Assembly (NCBI GenBank): GCA_946413885.1
Contig: CAMKMK010000110.1
Coordinates: forward strand, 1-7,876
DNA length: 7,876 bases
Origin: an uncultured Prevotellaceae bacterium
GTDB lineage: Bacteria; Bacteroidota; Bacteroidia; Bacteroidales; Bacteroidaceae
Direction of reading: 5' to 3'
Part shown: positions 1 through 5,601 of the stretch, in pieces
How positions within the stretch are numbered: position 1 is the stretch's first letter
Layout: every line of letters begins with the position of its first letter
Position numbers and translations under genes: made by a program
Notes under the pieces: generated by a model
What the model was told of the DNA's origin: nothing
Databases searched by the model: none
Seen by the model: the letters and a program-made list of their open reading frames with translations, nothing else

Positions 1-16
1 TTTCAATTATTGTTCG

Positions 17-24
17 TAAATTTG
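17..24 (+). promoter_or_regulatory. Bacteroidetes-type promoter -7 element
   Basis: TAAATTTG matches the Bacteroidetes -7 consensus TAnnTTTG exactly. The partner -33 element would lie off the left edge of the window. Transcription should begin only a few bases downstream, so the ATG at 33 would be nearly leaderless. This favours a later start, at 48 or 81, for the following gene. Confidence 0.6.
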
Positions 25-80
25 CAGTTGGTATGTTCGACAAAGATATGGAAAAGAGCAAAAGAAATCCGTTGTTCAGC

Positions 81-926
81 ATGCGGCAGGAGACCGTCCG
101 CAGGCTGCTGGTGGCAGCGATTATGCTGATGATTGGCGAGTGGGCCCTCGCCCAGCCACACATCCTCTCGCATCGAGGATTCTACACGAACCCCAAGGTG
201 GACGAGAACTCCCTGGATGCCCTGAGGGAGGCGCAGCGCCTGCACAGGACAATGGGCCTCGAGGCCATCGAGTTTGACGTGCACATGACATCCGATTGCG
301 GGTTGGTGGTGCGCCACGACAACCATATCGAGGGAAAGCTGAGCTGCCAGGGAAGCACGTTGGCAGAAGTCCTCGCCTACACGCTTCCGCTGGGTGCGAA
401 GATACCCACCCTGCGCGAATGGTTCCAACAGGCGAAGCAGACACCCCAGATGAAGCTGGCGCTGGAGCTGAAGCCGCATGCCACTCCGCAGAAGGAGACG
501 GAGGTCATCGAGAAGGTGCTGGCACTGGCGCGCGAGATGGACATGATGGACCAGCTGTGTTTCCTCTCCTTCAGCCTGCATGCGTGCCAGGAGTTCGTGC
601 GCCTGGCTCCAGGCTGTCAGGTCATCCTGAACTCCTCGAACATCAACGAGCCTGTCACGCCAGCAAAGGCCAAGGAAATGGGGTTCGCTGCCATCTCCTA
701 CCACCTCAATGTCTTCATGCACAACGTGAAATGGATCGACGAGGCGAATGCCCTGGGATTGGATACCTACCTGTGGATGTGCGACGCCCCTTACCTCATC
801 GACTGGGCCACCGCCTATGGTGTCACATGGATCACCACCAATTATGCTGACAAGATGCTGGCCTACGCGCAGGCATTGGCCAAGGACCGCAAGCGGCTGA
901 AGAAACTGCGCAAGTGCAAGTTCTAA
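81..926 (+). CDS. Secreted glycerophosphodiester phosphodiesterase (GDPD family)
   Basis: Predicted to hydrolyse glycerophosphodiesters, the head groups released from phospholipids, to sn-glycerol 3-phosphate and an alcohol, probably in the periplasm. In the 281-residue form the family landmarks run in order: HRG at 31-33, EN at 42-43, ExD at 64-66, HD at 79-80, ELK at 129-131, and a C-terminal GVTWITTNYAD that matches the usual GVdgiiTdyPd strand. These cover the catalytic histidines and metal ligands of the TIM-barrel fold. The frame is open from ATG codons at 33 and 48, but I chose 81 because it gives a compact signal peptide: basic MRQETVRR, hydrophobic LLVAAIMLMIG, and a cleavage site after ALA at residue 24. 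A -7 element at 17-24 also argues against 33. The HAD lipoprotein gene follows 43 nt later with no visible promoter, so co-transcription is likely. Family certain; exact substrate unknown. Confidence 0.9.
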   Translation: MRQETVRRLLVAAIMLMIGEWALAQPHILSHRGFYTNPKVDENSLDALREAQRLHRTMGLEAIEFDVHMTSDCGLVVRHDNHIEGKLSCQGSTLAEVLAYTLPLGAKIPTLREWFQQAKQTPQMKLALELKPHATPQKETEVIEKVLALAREMDMMDQLCFLSFSLHACQEFVRLAPGCQVILNSSNINEPVTPAKAKEMGFAAISYHLNVFMHNVKWIDEANALGLDTYLWMCDAPYLIDWATAYGVTWITTNYADKMLAYAQALAKDRKRLKKLRKCKF

Positions 927-953
927 GGGGCGTAAGCATCAGAAGCGGATAAA

Positions 954-960
954 AGAAGGA
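954..960 (+). promoter_or_regulatory. Ribosome binding site for the HAD lipoprotein
   Basis: AGAAGGA lies 9 nt upstream of the ATG at 970. It supports that start over the in-frame TTG at 961, which directly abuts it, and over the ATG at 982. It is one of the few good Shine-Dalgarno matches in this window. Confidence 0.55.
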
Positions 961-969
961 TTGCAAGAT

Positions 970-1887
970 ATGAGAAGAAAGATGAGAAAGAGCCTGTTTC
1001 CCTGCCTGATGGCAAGCCTGCTTTGGGTGCTGTCAGGTTGCGGACAGAAGGCGTCGCAGGCAATGAGCGAGGCTCCCATAGACAGTACGGAACTGCGTGC
1101 GGCATGGGCCGCTGGCAACACGCGCATCGACTCGGCTGACGTGGCTGCGCGCGCTGCTGAGATAAGGGCACAGAAGCGACTGATATGCTTTGACCTGGAC
1201 GGTACGCTCACGCAGCACAAGACTCCACTTTCCGATGCCAACCGCGCTGTGCTGGATTCTCTCGCAGGACGCTATCAGCTGGTGATGTGTGGAGGTGGAG
1301 GTTGCGAGCGCATCTTTACGCAGATGAACTGCTACCCCATTGACATCCTGGGCAACTACAGCATGCAGGAGAGCCGTGTGGTGGACGGAAAGCTTGTCAT
1401 GATACGGCAGGAAACGCTGCACCCTGACACGGCTGACGTGCTGGAGAAATGCCGCTATCTTCGCGAGAAATACGGCTACACGCAGTACGAGGGTGAGTCA
1501 GTGGAGTTCCATCCCTCAGGCATGATTACCTTTGCCCTCCTGGGCACGCGCGCAGACAAGCAGGCGAAGCTGGAGTTCGATCCAGACAAACGGAAGCGGC
1601 AGGCCATGTTCCCAGAAGTGTGTGAGCTGTTTCCCCAATATGCTGTGTTCATTGGCGGAACCACCTCGTTTGACTTTGCTGAGAAGCGTTTCAACAAGTT
1701 CTCTGCCGTCATGCGCTACGCCCAAGAGCATGGCTTCACGAAGGAACAGGTGCTTTTCGTTGGCGACGATTTTGGCGATGGAGGCAACGACAGTCACATC
1801 CGCCTGAACGGCATGGACTACATCCAGATAACTGATTACACTCAGTTGCCCCAGCGTTTGCGTTTCCTTTATGCGGAATCAGAATAA
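970..1887 (+). CDS. Lipoprotein with a phosphomannomutase-like HAD (type IIB) domain
   Basis: Predicted lipid-anchored phosphotransferase or phosphatase of the HAD superfamily. From the ATG at 970 (305 residues) a lipoprotein signal peptide ends in the lipobox LSGC, with the acylated Cys at 24. A linker of about 45 residues precedes the HAD core. Motif I is FDLDGTLT, with nucleophile D75 and acid/base D77. The cap region carries LGTR (R174) and IGGTTSFDF (S213, D215), resembling the phosphate-binding part of eukaryotic-type phosphomannomutases. K223 and FVGDDFGDGGND (236-244) complete motifs III and IV. The order and wording resemble PMM1/PMM2 (GGQISFD, then MPGGND) more than typical Cof-type sugar phosphatases. 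PMM makes mannose-1-phosphate in the cytosol, so the lipid anchor makes phosphatase activity on an exported substrate more plausible; that is inference. No acidic surface-export signal follows the Cys, so a periplasm-facing site is my guess. Probably co-transcribed with the upstream phosphodiesterase. Confidence 0.85.
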   Translation: MRRKMRKSLFPCLMASLLWVLSGCGQKASQAMSEAPIDSTELRAAWAAGNTRIDSADVAARAAEIRAQKRLICFDLDGTLTQHKTPLSDANRAVLDSLAGRYQLVMCGGGGCERIFTQMNCYPIDILGNYSMQESRVVDGKLVMIRQETLHPDTADVLEKCRYLREKYGYTQYEGESVEFHPSGMITFALLGTRADKQAKLEFDPDKRKRQAMFPEVCELFPQYAVFIGGTTSFDFAEKRFNKFSAVMRYAQEHGFTKEQVLFVGDDFGDGGNDSHIRLNGMDYIQITDYTQLPQRLRFLYAESE

Positions 1888-2058
1888 AACCTTGGAGGCA
1901 AGGGACACAAAATGGCACAGCAGATGACTGCGTGTTGGGAGCTGGACGACAGTCGTGAGACTCTCTCCCTGCATAACTTCTAATCCGGAAGTTTCTTAAC
2001 TACTAAAGAAAAAAGGACAAGCGAAGCTTAAGTCAAAAAAGGGGGAGGGAGACTGCAA
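1888..2058. other. Convergent intergenic region with imperfect hairpin and doubtful 23-codon ORF
   Basis: This stretch separates two converging genes. It holds an imperfect hairpin at 1937-1969: an outer stem GGGAG (1937-1941) with CTCCC (1965-1969) and an inner inverted repeat ACGAC/GTCGT at 1946-1956. No T-run follows, so it is not a standard terminator for the plus-strand operon. Over it lies a 23-codon ORF, ATG at 1912 to TAA at 1983, preceded by GGAGG at 1894-1898 and AGGGA at 1901-1905. The peptide starts MAQQMTACWELDD and has no recognisable feature. A second short stem, TTTCTT (1992-1997) with AAGAAA (2006-2011), is AT-rich. I would not call a gene here on sequence alone. Confidence 0.3.
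2009..2029 (-). terminator. Possible weak terminator downstream of dnaX
   Basis: Read on the minus strand, a small stem AAGC-TTC-GCTT (2029-2019) is followed after four bases by six T (2014-2009). A further T-run lies at 2040-2035, nearer the dnaX stop. The stem is only 4 bp, so this is a weak candidate. Confidence 0.25.
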
Positions 2059-3837
2059 TCACTCGAATTCCAGATCGAAAGCCTTGGCGAGCTTCTCCAA
2101 CTGAGGATATTCCTTGACAAGGCGCTTGTACAGTTCAGGCTTACTATAGGTGGCCTGAACTTTTTCGATGGGTGCCACGCGTATTTCCATCGTGGTGTCG
2201 TCGTTGTGGAGACGGGCACGGAAGAAGTCCTCGATCTTGGGCTTTATCTCGCGGAACATGGCAGCAACCTGCTGGTTATTGACCTCGACATAGAAGGAGG
2301 AGTCGCCCGTCTTGAAAGGTCGCATCTCACGCATGCGCTGAACGATGGCGGTCTGCTCGTGAGGCAACATGTTGGCATAAGTCTGCCAAGCCACGATGAG
2401 TTCGTCCTCGTTGAGCGGCAGGGTTTCCCTCTCTTTCTTTGTGGGAATCTGCTCAGGTGTCTCCTTGGCAGGCGTGACAGGTACCGCAGCGTTGATGAGA
2501 GGTCCCAGGTTGGAGAGCTTGATGGTGGGCAGAGGAGCGTTCTTCTTGGCAGAACGAGAGGCGGTGAGACTGGTATGCGAAAGCGTGGTAGAGGGGGCAG
2601 AAGGCTTGCTTGCCGCTGCCTGGGGAGCCGGCTGTTGGGGTTGGGGTGTCGCCTGAGCGGACAGAGTCTTTTCAGGCTGGGTTAATTGCTGGAAGAGGGG
2701 TTTAAGAATCTTGGCAGGGCCAAGCCCCGCGCCAGGCGTGTCTTCCTCCGTAAGCTGGGCGGCCTGTATCAGGCAAATCTCCACCTGAAGACGCTTGTTG
2801 CGACTGGTGCGGTAAGCCTGGTTGCAATCGTTGCAGAGTTTGATGGCACGGAAAAGGAACTTGGGCTGGCAACGTTTTGCCTGCTCCTGATAACGCTCCC
2901 GCATCTGCTCGCTGACCTCCAGCAAGGGAAGGGTCTGGGCATCGCGGCTCACGAGAAGGTCACGCAGGTGCCTGGCCAGTCCGTCGATGAAGTTTCCTCC
3001 ATCGAAGCCTTTCATCAGCACCTCGTTGAAAAGCAGCATGCATTCCTCGACCTTGTTGTCAAGGAAGAGGTCCGTGAGGCGGAAATAATAGTCAGAGGAG
3101 AGGACGTTGAGGTTCTGGCAAACGCTTTCGTAGGAAAGGTGTTTCCCTGAGAAACTGACCATTTGATCGAAGATGGAGAGCGCGTCACGCATTCCTCCGT
3201 CAGCCTTCTGTGCTATCAGGTTGAGCGCTTCAGGGTCAGCGGTGTACCCCTCCTTCTGAGCCACGTAAGCCAAGTGATCGACCGTGTTCTGGATGGTCAT
3301 GCGGGCGAAATCAAAGACTTGGCAGCGGCTGAGAATGGTAGGCAGAATCTTGTGCTTCTCTGTCGTGGCAAGGATGAAGACAACGTAGGAGGGCGGCTCC
3401 TCGAGGGTCTTGAGGAAAGCATTGAAGGCAGAGGCGCTGAGCATGTGTACCTCGTCGATGATGAACACCTTGTAGCGCCCTATCTGGGGGGGTATCATCA
3501 CCTGTTTGCAGAGTTCGCGGATATCATCGACTGAGTTGTTGCTGGCAGCATCCAGTTCATGGATGCTCATGGACCGCTGCTCGTTGAAGGCCTGACAGCT
3601 CTCGCACTCGCCACACGCCTCGCCATCCGCTTGGGGATTGAGGCAGTTGATGGCTTTGGCAAAAATGCGGGCACACGTGGTCTTGCCTACGCCACGAGGG
3701 CCGCAGAACAGGTAGGCATGCGCCAGCTTTCCGTTCTTGATGGAGTTCTTGAGCGTGGTGGTCAAAGCACGCTGCCCAACCACACTATCGAAGGTTGCTG
3801 GTCTGTATTTGCGGGCAGAAACTATAAATTCATCCAT
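2059..3837 (-). CDS. dnaX: DNA polymerase III subunit gamma/tau
   Basis: Clamp-loader ATPase subunit of the replicative polymerase; it helps load the sliding clamp and, as tau, ties the loader to polymerase and helicase. The 592-residue product has the AAA+ core in order: Walker A GPRGVGKTT at 46-54, a zinc-binding set C65, C75, C78 and C81, Walker B IIDEVH at 126-131, sensor 1 LATTE at 156-160, the SRC arginine finger at 170-172, and sensor 2 GGMRDA at 214-219. A collar region follows to about 375, then a Pro/Gln/Ala/Ser-rich linker at roughly 385-455 and a C-terminal domain from about 470 that begins LNEDELIVAWQTYANML. The start is the ATG at 3837, 21 nt downstream of a -7 element, with AAAAGAAG as a possible weak ribosome site. 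I saw no A-AAA-AAG slippery heptamer near the linker, so a shorter gamma form by frameshifting is not supported. Divergent from divIC. Confidence 0.97.
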   Translation of the reverse strand: MDEFIVSARKYRPATFDSVVGQRALTTTLKNSIKNGKLAHAYLFCGPRGVGKTTCARIFAKAINCLNPQADGEACGECESCQAFNEQRSMSIHELDAASNNSVDDIRELCKQVMIPPQIGRYKVFIIDEVHMLSASAFNAFLKTLEEPPSYVVFILATTEKHKILPTILSRCQVFDFARMTIQNTVDHLAYVAQKEGYTADPEALNLIAQKADGGMRDALSIFDQMVSFSGKHLSYESVCQNLNVLSSDYYFRLTDLFLDNKVEECMLLFNEVLMKGFDGGNFIDGLARHLRDLLVSRDAQTLPLLEVSEQMRERYQEQAKRCQPKFLFRAIKLCNDCNQAYRTSRNKRLQVEICLIQAAQLTEEDTPGAGLGPAKILKPLFQQLTQPEKTLSAQATPQPQQPAPQAAASKPSAPSTTLSHTSLTASRSAKKNAPLPTIKLSNLGPLINAAVPVTPAKETPEQIPTKKERETLPLNEDELIVAWQTYANMLPHEQTAIVQRMREMRPFKTGDSSFYVEVNNQQVAAMFREIKPKIEDFFRARLHNDDTTMEIRVAPIEKVQATYSKPELYKRLVKEYPQLEKLAKAFDLEFE

Positions 3838-3857
3838 GTCTGAGTGCTTCTTTTGTG

Positions 3858-3865
3858 CAAATTTA
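3858..3865 (-). promoter_or_regulatory. Promoter -7 element for dnaX
   Basis: On the minus strand this reads TAAATTTG, an exact TAnnTTTG match, ending 20 nt before the dnaX ATG. I could not find a clear TTG-type -33 element at the expected distance. Confidence 0.6.
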
Positions 3866-3889
3866 GCAAAAAAAAGGCATCCTCACGTT

Positions 3890-3903
3890 ATTGTGCACAC
3901 AAT
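3890..3903. promoter_or_regulatory. 14-bp palindrome between the divergent dnaX and divIC promoters
   Basis: ATTGTG-CA-CACAAT is a perfect 6-bp inverted repeat with a 2-nt spacer. It sits just upstream of the plus-strand -7 element and 24 nt upstream of the minus-strand one, covering the likely -33 zone of the divIC promoter. A related TTTG-TG-CAAA lies at 3852-3861 in the dnaX leader. The placement suits an operator, but I know of no regulator with this site. Confidence 0.35.
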
Positions 3904-3909
3904 TTTTTT

Positions 3910-3917
3910 TATCTTTG
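3910..3917 (+). promoter_or_regulatory. Promoter -7 element for the divIC operon
   Basis: TATCTTTG matches TAnnTTTG exactly and lies 28 nt before the ATG at 3946. A TTG at 3891-3893 could act as the -33 element, though its 16-nt spacing is shorter than I expect. The 5' leader is AT-rich with no clear Shine-Dalgarno, as is common in Bacteroidetes. Confidence 0.65.
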
Positions 3918-3945
3918 CGAAAAATTATAAGACAAAACAGCTCAA

Positions 3946-4428
3946 ATGAGTACACTGCAACGCATTTATCATGTGCTGGGACGACTGAAGTATTGGGTCG
4001 TCATCCTGGGCATCATCCTGGTGAATGGATTCCTGGACGAGAACAGTTTCTACATGCGCCACAAGCGACTGTCTGAAATCGACCAGTTGCGCAATGAGAT
4101 AGCCATGCTGAAGGAGCGCTACCAGCAGGATGACGAGCGTCTGCAGGAACTGAACACCAATCCCAAGGTTGTGGAGAGCCTGGCCCGCGAAAAGTATCAC
4201 ATGAAACGTCCCAACGAGGATGTGTTCATTATCGTGGATGGCGTAGAGGAAGAAGAGACGAGTGAGGAGGAGAAAGTCAACGTGTTGAAAGACGAAAGTC
4301 AACGTGTTGAAACGGAGGAGTCAACACGTCAAGATGAGTCCTCCAACGAGCAAGGGGAACCTGCCCAAGAGGAAGAGCAACCAGCAGACAACACGGATTC
4401 CGCCCAAACAGCTCCTGTCCAGCCATGA
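3946..4428 (+). CDS. DivIC/FtsB-like septum formation initiator with acidic C-terminal tail
   Basis: Small bitopic membrane protein of the cell-division complex; family members pair with FtsL and help assemble and activate the septal peptidoglycan machinery. The 160-residue product has a short cytoplasmic N-terminus, one membrane segment at about 15-30 (YWVVILGIILVNGF), a coiled coil at about 38-70 (EIDQLRNEIAMLKERYQQDDERL broken here into its heptad core), and the conserved NPKVVESLAREKYHMKRPNE block at 72-91 followed by DVFIIVD. After residue 98 comes a tail of about 62 residues rich in Glu, Gln, Asp, Ser and Thr with no predicted fold. Typical Bacteroidetes relatives I recall end near residue 100-110, so the tail is an extension. 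It is encoded partly by a 22-nt tandem repeat. The stop overlaps the next start by 4 nt, implying translational coupling. Confidence 0.9.
   Translation: MSTLQRIYHVLGRLKYWVVILGIILVNGFLDENSFYMRHKRLSEIDQLRNEIAMLKERYQQDDERLQELNTNPKVVESLAREKYHMKRPNEDVFIIVDGVEEEETSEEEKVNVLKDESQRVETEESTRQDESSNEQGEPAQEEEQPADNTDSAQTAPVQP
4272..4337 (+). repeat. Three 22-nt tandem repeats inside the divIC tail
   Basis: Copies start at 4272, 4294 and 4316. The first two share GAAAGTCAACGTGTTGAAA and differ only in their last three bases; the third keeps GTCAAC in exact register (4276, 4298, 4320) and is otherwise degenerate. Because 22 is not a multiple of three, each copy is read in a different frame, giving VNVLK and then SQRVE from the same DNA. 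Gain or loss of one copy would shift the frame of the rest of the tail. Confidence 0.85.
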
Positions 4429-4799
4429 GAGAGCTGACCCCCATAGAGAACATGATTTTCCGCGTGGGAGCCGTCCTGATGGTCGTTGGGGCAGCTATCC
4501 ACATCTTCTCTGACGTGTGGGCGCTGTGGCTCTTCTCTGTGGGAGCATTGGGATTCTGCCTGATGCAGATACGGGCAGAGTACTTGGGACACGAGCTGAC
4601 CCTGGTGCGTTTGCGCCGCCAGCAGCTGATGGCCTGCGTATTGCTGATACTGACTGCTGTTTGCATGAGTATGCAAACGTATCGTTATGGAATCTGCCAA
4701 CAAAATGAGTGGGTGGTGTGTCTCACCATTGCTTGTGTGCTGGAATTGTACACGGCTTGGCGTATCCCTCAAGAATTATCAAAAATAAAAAAGTCTTAA
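4425..4799 (+). CDS. Small integral membrane protein of unknown function
   Basis: I do not recognise a named family. The 124-residue product has four hydrophobic segments at about 10-30, 32-50, 66-86 and 96-112, with short loops and a basic C-terminus (ELSKIKKS). The loop between segments two and three, and the region RLRRQQ at about 61-66, are positively charged, which suggests a cytoplasmic face there. There is no signal peptide, enzymatic motif or ligand pattern. Its ATG lies inside the divIC stop (ATGA overlap), so the two proteins are made from one message and probably at linked levels. A role at the division site or inner membrane is possible only by association. The following 70 nt carry a fresh promoter, so it likely ends this transcription unit. 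Confidence 0.8.
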   Translation: MRELTPIENMIFRVGAVLMVVGAAIHIFSDVWALWLFSVGALGFCLMQIRAEYLGHELTLVRLRRQQLMACVLLILTAVCMSMQTYRYGICQQNEWVVCLTIACVLELYTAWRIPQELSKIKKS

Positions 4800-4834
4800 T
4801 GTGTCTTAAATTCTTTTCGGCTTTTGCATATTTC

Positions 4835-4853
4835 CCTTACCTTTGTGGTAAGG
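4835..4853. promoter_or_regulatory. Inverted repeat over the promoter of the DUF4369-like lipoprotein
   Basis: CCTTAC (4835-4840) and GTAAGG (4848-4853) form a perfect 6-bp inverted repeat with a 7-nt spacer. The spacer and left arm contain the -7 element, so a protein bound here would cover the promoter. It could also be chance in a short region. Confidence 0.35.
4838..4845 (+). promoter_or_regulatory. Promoter -7 element for the lipoprotein-plsC-activation domain unit
   Basis: TACCTTTG matches TAnnTTTG and lies 24 nt before the ATG at 4870. No convincing -33 TTTG is seen at the usual distance; a TTTG at 4823-4826 is too close. The three genes downstream are spaced by 18 nt and a 4-nt overlap, so this promoter probably serves all of them. 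Confidence 0.6.
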
Positions 4854-4869
4854 AAATGTCGAAAACGGA

Positions 4870-5583
4870 ATGAAAAAGACTTATCTGTCCCTGTTTTTGG
4901 GTGTCCTGGTTCTTAGTTCGTGTGCTGAACAGTATCTGGTAAACGGCTCATCCACCGTTGGGAATCTGGAAGGTAAGACCTTGTATCTGAAGGTGTTCCA
5001 GAATGATGATATGTGTACGATAGACTCGTCGAAGGTCATTCATGGGCGCTTCTCTTTCAGGGGCATTATGGATTCCGTCATGATGGCAAACCTTTTCTTG
5101 GGAAATCAGAGTGTGATGCCCCTTGTCCTGGAAACGGGCGAAGTGCAGATGAAACTCGATGAAATGACGCAATCCGCTACAGGAACTCCTCTCAACGACA
5201 GCCTCAACAGCTTCATCCTGAAGAAAATACAGCTCGATGCCCGTATGGCAGAACTTCCCCACAAGGAGAGCCAGATGATCATGAATGGCATGGATCACGA
5301 CGAGATCCTGCGCGAACTGAACAGGGAAAGTGCCCAATTGGCTGCTGAGAATGACCGTCTGGTGACCCATTTCATCACGAACAATTATAATAATGTATTG
5401 GGGCCTGGCATCTTCATGATCATGACCAGCTCGTACAAGTATCCTATCCTGAATCCCCAGATAGACGAAATCCTGTCGCAGGCGACTCCCTATTTCCGCA
5501 ACCATCCCTATGTGAAGGAATACGTGAAGGCTGCCAACGAGAACATGGAGAAGATTCATGCAGGGGAAGCCGTTCAAGAATAG
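4870..5583 (+). CDS. DUF4369-like lipoprotein lacking a thioredoxin domain
   Basis: Predicted lipid-anchored envelope protein of 237 residues. The signal peptide is MKKTYLSLFLGVLVLSSC with lipobox LSSC and acylated Cys at 18. Residues about 28-115 fit the DUF4369 pattern: a GKTLYLK strand, IDSSKVIHGRFSFRG, then LVLETGEVQMKLD and GTPLNDSLNSF. In Bacteroidetes this domain usually precedes a helical linker and a TlpA/ResA-like thioredoxin. Here the helical part is present (about 130-230, with FITNNYNNVLGPGIFM and PYFRNHPYVKEYVK), but the protein ends at HAGEAVQE where the thioredoxin would begin. There is no CxxC motif, and plsC starts 18 nt later, so no remnant was lost within this locus. Function unknown; a binding or assembly role without redox chemistry is inference. 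First gene of its transcription unit. Confidence 0.82.
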   Translation: MKKTYLSLFLGVLVLSSCAEQYLVNGSSTVGNLEGKTLYLKVFQNDDMCTIDSSKVIHGRFSFRGIMDSVMMANLFLGNQSVMPLVLETGEVQMKLDEMTQSATGTPLNDSLNSFILKKIQLDARMAELPHKESQMIMNGMDHDEILRELNRESAQLAAENDRLVTHFITNNYNNVLGPGIFMIMTSSYKYPILNPQIDEILSQATPYFRNHPYVKEYVKAANENMEKIHAGEAVQE

Positions 5584-5601
5584 CTTCATCCTATTAGCCT
5601 T

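Noticed and set aside
296..850. 184-codon ORF overlapping the phosphodiesterase gene in another frame
   Set aside because: Low-complexity composition (Gly, Ala, Arg, His rich), no domain, and it lies wholly inside a gene with strong family motifs.
1992..2011. TTTCTT/AAGAAA stem as a terminator for the plus-strand operon
   Set aside because: AT-only stem with an 8-nt loop, and on the plus strand it is followed by A rather than T residues.
2439..2700. Programmed -1 frameshift in dnaX to make gamma
   Set aside because: I looked for A-AAA-AAG-type slippery runs on the coding strand around the Pro/Gln-rich linker and found none; only short A-runs such as in IEKV and PEKT occur, in the wrong place or too short.
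2206..3150. Long plus-strand ORFs opposite dnaX
   Set aside because: They are antisense shadows of a well-conserved gene, with no ribosome site or recognisable domain.
4304..4513. Second coding frame across the divIC tail
   Set aside because: It is the frame that would be used after loss or gain of a repeat copy, but in this sequence it has no start signal of its own and no recognisable domain.
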